From Botryococcus braunii (Eukaryota > Chlorophyta > Trebouxiophyceae), in contig KV908356.1 of assembly GCA_002005505.1 (NCBI GenBank), forward strand, positions 802,665-829,945: a stretch of 27,281 nt of DNA, read 5' to 3'. Shown piece after piece: positions 20,001 to 27,281 of the stretch. Position 1 is the stretch's first letter. Each line of letters opens with the position of its first letter. The notes beneath the pieces are model-generated. The model was not told the origin of the DNA. It saw only the letters and a list, made by a program, of their open reading frames with translations, and did not search any database. Both the position numbers and the translations under genes were made by a program.

Positions 20001-21120
20001 AATCTGGCCAGGGGGGTGTAGAAACTCAATCCCAGGTAGAAAAAATGCAGAAGGTACAAGAGGGGTTGCGAATGCAGGGGAAGTCACAAATTCCCTTCCT
20101 CCAGGGACCACCTTACAAGGAGCAGCGTTATGTACAGCGCGTGGCTAGGAGAGAGCATTCTGACATCCATTGCATGCCCCTGACCCAGGTCAGGCAATTG
20201 TGAGTGAGCCAAACATGGTTGGTCTCCCTGATATGCAGGGGCAGGTTGAGACAGTCGAGGCTATGTTCGGTGCAGATGTAAGAGATGAGAGCAGTGGGTT
20301 AGACATGCCAGCAGTAGGGGAAGCTGGTGCCCAATCCCAGTCACTGGCTAGTCATGCTTATGGTGTGCAGGCTGACATTGTAGGCGCAGCTCAGGCAAGT
20401 CTGGGTAGTGTGCCCAAGTGTGAGTCCAGGAGAGAGAGAGAGCTGCTGCTCCCCTCTGCATTGCGGAAGGTGCGAGAATGTAAGGGTGCTGCACATGAGT
20501 CCAGTAGTCAAGGAGAGAGAGAGAGACTTGAGAAGGAATCAGATAATCCCGGCAGTACTGCCCAGTCCCAGCATAAGGTACATAATGTACCTTATTCTGG
20601 CAACCAGGAGAGAGAGAGAGAGAAGGGAACAGCATCAGTAAGGCTGACAGCCCTGCTGCACACAGCATAAGGTACAGAGTGTACCTTCTGTCACGTTGGG
20701 AAAAGTTCACGTGCCCTCAAACTTGAGGGAAGCCCAGCGCTCACCTCAGTGGGAGTTTTGGCAGCAGGCAATGCAAGAGGAGATGGAGTCTTTAGACACC
20801 CATGAGGTTATGCAGTATGTGGAAAGACCCCATGGGCAGAAAGTTATCCCTGTTCATTGGATTTTTTCTACAAAAAACGATGCACATGGGAATGTCACTC
20901 GTTTAAAGCAAGATGGTTGCCCAGGGTTGCAGACAGATTCCTGGTATAGATGTTGGTGAGGTTTTTGCACCTACCAGCAGCTATGGTGCTAGGAGAGCTG
21001 TGCTGGCAGTGGCTGCCACACAAAATCTTGAGATCACCAAGTGGAATCAAGACAGCTTTTCTCAATGGGATTGGAGGAAGAGGTCTATGTCCAACCAGGA
21101 TTGAAATGCACACGAGAGTT
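17086..21120 (+). pseudogene. gag-pol: Copia-2 Gag-Pol, frameshifted and cut by copia-3
   Basis: The frame is open from ATG 17086 to 19326 and its protein equals copia-1 through Gag, zinc knuckle (about 18015-18056), protease (Asp about 18373) and most of the integrase core (Asp codons about 19021 and 19207). At about 19311 one G is missing from a GGGG run, which ends the frame at TGA 19324-19326 after NGWRRG. Further single-base losses follow near 19398, 19460, 19602, 19680, 20605, 20660, 20900-20915 and within 21040-21115, mostly in short homopolymers. Fragments encoding the linker (20170-20670) and RT start (20696-20959) are still readable. The YVDD box and RNase H are not in the window. 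The defects could be real or consensus errors. Confidence 0.9.
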
Positions 21121-21827
21121 TGTCAATCAGAACACTCGTCTAGCAAGACCGGTATCGGATCCTGCATGGTGGCGGCACGGAGGGTGTTAGACGATGTCCT
21201 CCTACTTGTGCGTTGTTAAGTAGGCACGGACATATACAAGTCAAGGACTGGTTAGCAACTGATTGATAGACACCCGGAGTGCCACTATAGTTCCAACCAA
21301 GTGTTACAATATCTCTCATCTCTCCTAACAAGGTGACGCAGTTCAAACACGCCTAACCTGCTCTCACCCAGGTCGTGTTCATTACTTTGTCCGATGAGCT
21401 AAACTCAACTCTATATGTCTAACATGTTCTAACAATGTTCATCTGAGTGCTAAATCCAGGAATACAATAAGGATTAAGTCACCTGCATGGTGGCGGCACG
21501 GAGGGTGTTAGACGATGTCCTCCTACTTGTGCGTTGTTAAGTAGGCACGGACATATACAAGTCAAGGACTGGTTAGCAACTGATTGATAGACACCCGGAG
21601 TGCCACTATAGTTCCAACCAAGTGCCTTCCCTATCCGTGCTTGCCCCATATGCCTCCTTTCTACAAACGTGTCTGTAACTTGCGTTATGATAGTCTTCGT
21701 TCAAATGCATGTATTGCCTGGCAGAACTCAGGGTTCTGCCTCTCTTTCCTAATTGGTATTGTCTTCATACGGAGACTTGCCATTATTACTCCTCTGAGGG
21801 AAAGGCATAAAATTAATTAACACAACA
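21121..21827 (-). repeat. Copia-3 3' LTR (707 bp) with internal duplication
   Basis: On the - strand it reads TGTTGTGTTAATTAATT...CTGATTGACA. Its left end is set by the end of copia-2 homology, its right end by the PPT. Two identical 143-base direct repeats lie at 21161-21303 and 21482-21624. Counted from the LTR start these begin at offsets 204 and 525, almost the same as in the copia-1 LTR (204 and 532), though the sequence is largely different. Confidence 0.88.
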
Positions 21828-21840
21828 CTTCCCCTTGCCT
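21828..21840 (-). other. Polypurine tract of copia-3
   Basis: On the - strand, AGGCAAGGGGAAG directly precedes TGTTGTG. It is identical to the copia-1 PPT, which supports common descent of the two families. Confidence 0.85.
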
Positions 21841-21845
21841 TTACC

Positions 21846-24557
21846 TCACAGAAACTTGGCCAGTCCCAGTGAGTTACGATGTCCCAGAAACACTTGTCTA
21901 ACTAGTGGTTTGGTAAAAATGTCAGCCACATTTCTAGCAGATTGAATGTACTTGAATTCAACCTGCCCCTTTGCAATAGCTTCACGTGCGAAATGACAGC
22001 TAATTGCAATATGCTTTGTGTGTTTGGAGTACACCGGATTCCTCAGGTGGTTTATACACCCTTGGTTGTCACAATGAATCTTCACTATCCACGGTAACAC
22101 TCCAATTTCCTCCAGGAAACCTCTCAGCCAATTTGCTTCCTTCACAACAGCACTTGCTGCCATGAATTCAGCCTCCACTGTTGAAGTGGCAACAGCAGAT
22201 TGCTTTTTACTTCCCCACACTACTGCTCCTCCAAACACAGTGAGGACAAAGCCAGTGGTAGAGAAGCGATGATCCTGATCACCTCCATAGTCGGCATCCA
22301 CATAGCCTTCTAGCTCTATCTCCCCCCCTCCGAGAGTTAGAACCAAATCTCGGGTTCCTTTCAGATACTTCAACACACGGATGGCTTCATTCCAATGTGC
22401 TGTGGTGGGAGATATGCGATAACGAGACAATACACCTACTGCCTGAGCTATATCGGGACGTGTGGTGTTGGCTATATACAGAAGAGACCCTACTAACTCA
22501 CAGTAACGGTGACCTGGAGGTAGTGGACTGCCAGCACCAATGCTGTCGCTCCCATCTCTCGGTGCAGGCCTTTGGGACATTACGAAATCTTTTGTCATGG
22601 GAGTATCAGGTCCCACTGACTCAAGATCCAAGCCAAATTTCTCTACAAGTGCATCGATTTTAGGGATGCAACTCAGGGTGATCAGCCCTTTATCTCTATC
22701 TCTCATCACTTGACATCCCAAGAAATCCTTCACTTCCCCAAGATCATGGATGGTGAATTCTTTCTTGAGAAGTCCCTTCACTCTCTCGATTTCTGACATG
22801 CCCTTGGAAACTATCAGAAGATCATCAACATAGATCAGCACATAGGACTTTCCTCCATCAGTAGAGCATCTCACATACACTCCCGCATCACTCTTGCACA
22901 CCTCATACCCCATGACTTCAAGTTTGTCATTCAGGGTTTTGTGCCAGGCACGTGGAGCCTGCTTCAGGCCATACAACGCCTTTCTCAATCGGCACACAAT
23001 ATTCTTATCACCATTCTCAAAGCCAGGAGGTTGCGTTACATATACTTCCTCCTCGAGCTCACCATTCAGAAAGGCGGTCTTAACGTCCACCTGATGAATT
23101 TCACAGCCCTCTCTTGCAGCAACAGCAAGCAGAGCTCTTCTAGCTCCATAGCTACTAGTAGGAGCAAAGACCTCCATCACATCCACTCCAGGGATTTGTC
23201 TGCATCCCTGTGCCACTAATCTGGCCTTGAATCTCACAACATTGCCATGTGCATCCATTTTCACTGAAAATATCCAGTGAACTGGAATAACCTTATGTCC
23301 ACGAGGTCTCGGAACATACTCCATGACCTCATGAGTATCTAGAGAATTTTGCTCTTCCTGCATAGCTGCCTTCCAGTATTCCCACTGGGGAGACATCTGT
23401 GCTTCTCTCAAATTAGAGGGAACGTGAATTTTCCCAAATCTGACACCTGTGTGCTTTTCCTCTGAATTGCCTGATTTTCTCTCACTTTGTCCAGAACCCA
23501 CTACTCTTCCACTGACACTCGCTGAGTTACACATCACAGGCTCTCCAGTAGAAGTAGAATGCTCTCTCATAGCACGCTCTCGCTTGGACTCACACTTGGC
23601 TTTGCACAAGTTACTCTGCTCATCCCTCACATCATCCTCCCATGCACAGGTACCTCTCGGACAGTCTTTGTAATTTGGAATCCCTTCACATTGTCCAGAC
23701 TTCCGATTCACCTCCTCAGACACACTCTGACATGCCTGCAAGAGTTCAGACTCTTCAGGTCTCTCACAAGCAACATCGGGATATGGCAGAGTGTCTGCAT
23801 ACTTCCCCTGATTTATGTGATCCACATGCCTCTCAGACCGACTGCATGTCACTGTTGGGAGTGACCTCACATCTCTGACATCACTCTCCCAGGCACAGGT
23901 ACCTCTCAGTGAGCACTTGTAATTTGGTCTGTCTCCACAATGTCTGTGCTCCTGATTCACCTCCTCCTCTCGTCCCTTACATGGAGTCAAGGATGCAGAT
24001 CCTGTCTCCCGCTCACAATCATGTTTGGCTGGTGCAGAGAAAGCATATGATGCTTCCTCTGACCGGTGGCTGCCACCACAGTCCCGTCCAGGAGTGCTCT
24101 GACTGGACGGGTTGCCAGAAGAACTCTGCATGGTCACATCTCTTACATTTCTCTCAGTCACTGAACAAGACCCACCCATACTGCTCAGCTCCCCGGGACC
24201 ATTTGCAGCTTTGCATGTAGCTGCCCCCCTCACTGCACTCACATGCAATTCATGCCCCTCATGTGAATCACCCTCTAGCTGCACTTCCCCTGGTCCCTGT
24301 GACAGAGAGTCACATTCAGTCAACCCCTCTCGCTCTCTGCTCTCTCCCTTCTCCTGTGGCAGCAGGAGGTCTTTGGCGGCAGTGCGTTGTTCGTGTCGTT
24401 GAGCCCGGGTCAGGCCATCCAATTGGTGGTTGCGGCAATCAGACCTAGTTGGTCTGAGGACCTCCTGGGCTCGCTCCATCTGCGGTCGAAGGTGGGAGTC
24501 CTGTCTCACTCCTCTGGCTAAGTCCTGTACTGCCTCCAGGGTTTGATCCATCTCCAC
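21846..24557 (-). pseudogene. pol: Copia-3 pol: linker, reverse transcriptase and RNase H (open 903 aa)
   Basis: This is the 3' portion of the polyprotein; its first Met is internal, so this is not a gene start. Residues 1 to about 380 are a Cys-, Ser- and Glu-rich linker between integrase and RT, holding two copies of a module with NYK, RGTCAWE and DVRD. RT follows: GKIHVPSNLREAQ, VIPVHWIFSVKMD, FKARLVAQGCRQ, DVKTAFLNGELEEEVYV, and catalytic LIYVDDLLIVSKG. RNase H has YVDADYGGD, STVEAEFMAA and HCDNQGCINHL, ending in a C-terminal FLGHRNSLGLAKFL. Compared with copia-1, all RT and RNase H motifs are kept. The upstream join with the integrase frame needs one single-base shift near 24560, where the two frames overlap (24518-24557). 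Confidence 0.9.
23617..23972 (-). repeat. Duplicated Cys-containing module in the copia-3 linker
   Basis: Two protein repeats in the same frame, coded by about 23869-23972 and 23617-23728. Both have EEVN, a Cys, NYK, a Cys, RGTCAWE and DVRD at similar spacing (GTCAWESDVRD and GTCAWEDDVRD). The DNA copies are about 250 bases apart and diverged. A single DVRD also occurs in the copia-1 linker. The function is unknown. Confidence 0.7.
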
Positions 24558-25384
24558 TGGGTCACACAGTCTTCTGGATTCAGGCTCGGGCTCAGCCTCA
24601 CTGGGGGTCCTGTGACAGGCTGTGTGGGGAGGTTGCTGGAGGCTGGCAGGTACTCAGGCTCACTGTGTGGGTCATCAAGATCTGTCTCAAGGCTGATGTT
24701 GGTTGTGCCAGGGGAGGTGCCGGGAAAGACTGGGGGAGTGTCACTTGCAGAGGGCTCAGGACACAGAAACTCTGTAGACTGTGTTGAGGAAACGCTCATG
24801 CCAACCCGAGAGGCTCCCCTGAGGTGCTCCACGAAAACCACATCTCTGCTCTCCTTCCAGATACCCCCTCCCACATAGATCCGATAGGCTTTGGAGGAGG
24901 CTGAGTAACCAGTAAGCATCCCTGGCACAGTTTTAGGGGAAAACACAGAGCGCTGGACATCAGGAATGTGCACAAAGGCCAAGCAACCCCAGGTACGCAG
25001 TGGGGTTACATTTGGTTTGTAGCCAAAAAATAATTCTGATGGCGTGCGGTCCCTCCCGGTACTGGGACCCATGTTCAGTAGGGTGCATGCAGTTTCCAGG
25101 GCCTCCTTCCACAACGTTGGACTGGCAGCTGCAAAAGCCAGAAGAGTCCTGGTACGTTCCTTGAGGGTGCGATTGGCTCTTTCAGCCGCTCCATTCTGTT
25201 GCGGGGTGTAAGGAGCTGAGGTCTCCAATTTAGTCCCCTGGGATGCACAAAATTCTTTGAACGTGGCATTCAGAAATTCAGTTCCACGGTCACACCGGAC
25301 ACACTTCACTTTGGTTTTCTTCTGGGTCTGCCAGTATAGAATGAGGTCCCTCACAGCAGCACTGATGGCATCTTTGGACTTCAC
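24518..25384 (-). pseudogene. pol: Copia-3 integrase core and C-terminal region
   Basis: The open piece begins in the integrase core: KSKDAISAAVRDLI, then the second catalytic Asp in KCVRCDRGTEFLN and the catalytic Glu in QQNGAAERANRTLKERTR. The C-terminal GKPL-like part follows: GRDRTPSELFFGYKPNV, LRTWGCLAFVHIPD, VPGMLTGYSASSKAYRIYV, VVFVEHLRG. It then runs into a Ser/Pro-rich linker and loses frame near 24560. The first catalytic Asp lies in a different frame upstream (HIDTVAP, about 25475), separated by frameshifts near 25390-25500. As written it could not give one polyprotein. Confidence 0.88.
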
Positions 25385-26321
25385 AGCAGGACGCCTTTAA
25401 CTGAGATGACTCATCCAAAGCAGTCACCCAGTAACGTTCACAGTTACTGCAGCAGGAAAAATGGGGCCACAGTGTCAATATGTACTCTGTCAAGTGGTTC
25501 AACAGCTGGTCTACTGCTTATTCCAAATGGAGGCCGAGACGTCTTCCTCAATACATGCTTCACAGTAGACTGGACAATTGGAGCAGGGACATAGGGATGT
25601 ATCAAGTCCCGAGACCAGGTCCTCATTGGTTAGGCGCTGCATCCATGTTTCACCTGGATGTCCCATTCTGCTATGCCAGAGGTATCGTCTGGCACAGTTG
25701 TGTGAGTTTTGGGTGGGGGTTTTTGGACTTCACAGCAGCTGAAATTCTTCTGTGGTTAACACTGGGACTCAGAGCTACAACTTGATGAATATAAAATAGC
25801 CCTTTCTCTGCACTGATCCGAGACCTCCAGCTGTTTGGACCACAGACTTCAGTGAACGCTCCAACATCATCTGTGCGAAAGACTGCCCCATCCCGCAATG
25901 CTGCAGATACTGACAGTATGTTTGAGGTTGCAGAAGGAACACACTGAACATGATGTATCCACAGGGGAACTCCCACTCGACTGAGGATGCAGACAGAGCC
26001 TGATGCTACAATTCCTCCAGTGGCATCTGAAGTGGCCAGATGTAATGGGATGGGTTTGGCATGCACAGTTGGATTATGTAGTAGGGTCACATCATTCACC
26101 AGATGTACAGATGCTCCACTGTCCACCAGCCAGGATTGCAGAGACGAATTTCTGACAGGAGTCTTCAGGATGTTGAGGGAAATTATGTATGGCATACCTC
26201 CAGGTGGTGGAGGTGGGGAGCTGGGGGTTGGAACCATGCCGGAAAGGCATCCAGTCCAGGGTGCGCCAGCTGGGCTGCAGGAGGGTGTGGGCCACCCATA
26301 TGTGGAGGTCCCTGTGGCCAC
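25290..26321 (-). pseudogene. pol: Copia-3 protease and integrase N-terminal region, multiply frameshifted
   Basis: 26321-25671 encodes the protease, SWLVDSGASVHLVND (about 26105-26149), and the downstream part shared with copia-1 (LHLATSDATGGIVASGSVC, VQCVPSATSNILSVSAALRDGA). The integrase zinc-domain region (around 25600-25680) is split between frames. 25626-25444 holds PLDRVHIDTVAP with the first catalytic Asp, and 25502-25290 holds RYWVTALDESSQ. At least three frame changes lie in about 400 bases. The parts are in the normal order with no large gap, so the breaks are small indels. Confidence 0.82.
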
Positions 26322-27235
26322 ATTCCCTGCAATTGTTGGACCGCTGCCACTACGTTCCGTTGGGTCTCCTCGTCCCGCTTCCTCTTTCGACAGTCCCTCC
26401 AGTAATGCCCCTTCTTATTGCAGTAGTTGCAGATGCCCTTAGTCTCGGACTTGGCCTCAGAGACAGTTGGTTGGGCCTGCTGATGGACTGCACTGGCAGC
26501 TGGTGGGGTATTGGCTCCACTGGAGCCTTGTCCAAGAGCCAAAACCCTTGGTTGGCGAGGAGCATATTCATCAAAACCCACTGCAGCTGCTGTGTTGCGC
26601 GAAGTCCAGCCAGCTTCTCCAGGGTTGTGCTGCAGCAGTTGTGATCATTCCTGGCTCTTTAGCTGCATCAGGCAAGCCCTGCACAATCTGGGTTGCAACG
26701 TGTGCATCCAGTAGAGCATGGTTGTTCCTGTCAAGGCATGCCTTCAGGTTGATCATTCTGTTGACATATTGCGAAATCGTCTCGTCATGTTTCATTCCCT
26801 GGCTCATTTCTTGGAGCCAATCTGCATTGGCCTCGAATATATATCCACCAATAAACTTTCTGCAGATGAACTCATATGCATCATAAGCAGAGGGCAGATT
26901 AGACAGAGGTCCCAGCCATTCCTCTGGACTGACTCATAAATCAGTAACATTGCGGCTGCGTCATGTGCTGTACCAGGCATAGCCTCCAGGATGGCAGGCA
27001 AAGACCCTTTTGACTCATTTGCTGCCAAAAATGCATTCTTCCAAACAATAATATTTGTCCCCCGTTCCTTCAGTTTATGTGTACCTTGACATTTGTTGGG
27101 ATAATCTGGGCAGCTCATCTCCGCTGCCTCTTGAGGTGCTGGAGTACACGGTTCTCTGATGGGTGTGGATGAGGCTGGTTCACTGCTTGACGTTGATGCT
27201 CCACTAGCTGATGATCCTTTCTTCTTGGAAGTCAT
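26183..27235 (-). pseudogene. gag: Copia-3 gag, frameshifted
   Basis: Three overlapping open pieces on the - strand: 27235-26804 (N-terminus MTSKKKGSSASG, then KLKERGTNIIVWKNAFLAAN), 26807-26571 (MSQGMKHDETISQYVNRMIN, QIVQGLPD), and 26581-26183 (zinc knuckle CNYCNKKGHYWRDC, C-x2-C-x4-H-x4-C, then a Gln/Pro-rich stretch). Breaks lie near 26895 and 26600. The frame should continue into protease without a stop, as in copia-1. ATG 27235 is the likely start because it gives a basic, Ser-rich N-terminus similar in style to copia-1 and lies next to a non-coding leader. Confidence 0.85.
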
Positions 27236-27281
27236 AATTCCCAGTGCTTCTCCGTATAACTCCAGTACTCGACAGGTGGGG

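Larger units (their letters stand above)
16003..21120 (+). mobile_element. Ty1/copia element 2, same family as copia-1, 3' part displaced
   Basis: On the + strand: 5' LTR, primer site, leader, Gag-Pol. It is nearly identical to copia-1 throughout. Homology stops in RT after ACACGAGAGTT (21110-21120), where copia-3 begins with TG. The rest of RT, RNase H, PPT and 3' LTR should lie beyond copia-3, off the window. From about 19310 onward the copy is full of single-base deletions, while about 2.2 kb before that keeps the same frame and translation as copia-1. Confidence 0.9.
21121..27281 (-). mobile_element. Ty1/copia element 3, second family, incomplete at the window edge
   Basis: On the - strand: leader fragment (27236-27281), gag, protease, integrase, linker, RT, RNase H, PPT, 3' LTR (21827-21121). 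It is inserted in the copia-2 RT; left target duplication probably GAGTT (21116-21120). The proteins are clearly related to copia-1 (for example APTSSYGARR and the same RT/RNase H layout) but the DNA and LTR are different. The 5' LTR and primer site lie off the right edge. The RT/RNase H half is open; the Gag/integrase half has about seven frame changes. Confidence 0.9.

Noticed and set aside
9964..21120. Palindrome caused by a missed adapter in a long read
   Set aside because: The fold-back is not symmetrical around one point: about 970 bases (16003 to about 16975) lie only on one side, and the junction is exactly at an LTR TG. A nested insertion explains it better, though read data would settle it.

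Overview
This window is a eukaryotic repeat region. I found no host gene with a convincing exon structure. It is built from LTR retrotransposons inserted into one another: a chromodomain-bearing Ty3/gypsy element (chromovirus) and three Ty1/copia elements from two related families, plus a solo LTR and a miniature LTR element (TRIM). The organism looks like a green alga or another member of the plant lineage. The reasons are the gypsy primer site TGGTATCGGCG, which resembles the plant initiator-tRNA-Met primer site, a copia primer site matching the anticodon arm of a CAU tRNA, and chromovirus plus copia proteins of plant/algal type. I cannot name the species.

Layout. Bases 1-153 may be the end of a non-LTR retrotransposon ORF. 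Bases 154-2850 are non-coding: (CA)n/(CT)n microsatellites, a ~600-base polypurine block with G runs up to 27, a hairpin next to 31 Ts, and a decayed ~140-base tandem repeat. From 2851 a chromovirus runs on the + strand: 5' LTR 2851-3111, gag, protease, reverse transcriptase (RT), RNase H, integrase, chromodomain, polypurine primer (PPT), and 3' LTR from 9715. It is cut by a 478-base solo LTR (6128-6605, TSD CACTC) and by a 607-base TRIM (8116-8722, TSD CCATA). The TRIM's two identical 155-base LTRs carry tRNA-like A and B boxes.

Twelve bases before its end, the chromovirus 3' LTR is interrupted at 9964 by copia-1 (- strand; intact 1737-aa Gag-Pol at 10678-15891). The copia-1 leader is interrupted at 16003 by copia-2 (+ strand, same family, 5' LTR 16003-16696). 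The copia-2 RT region is interrupted at 21121 by copia-3 (- strand, a second family), which runs off the right edge. The missing halves of copia-1, copia-2 and the chromovirus should therefore lie beyond base 27281, in reverse order of insertion.

Function. Copia-1 is the only element whose complete polyprotein is open in the window. Copia-2 and the 5' half of copia-3 carry many single-base frameshifts, which could be decay or uncorrected long-read errors. The chromovirus lost the integrase segment with the catalytic Glu, yet its two LTRs are identical over the 249 bases that can be compared. The most unusual items are the TRIM with pol III-type promoter boxes in its LTRs, the identical ~140-base internal duplications at matching offsets in the LTRs of both copia families, and a duplicated Cys-containing module in the copia-3 linker between integrase and RT.
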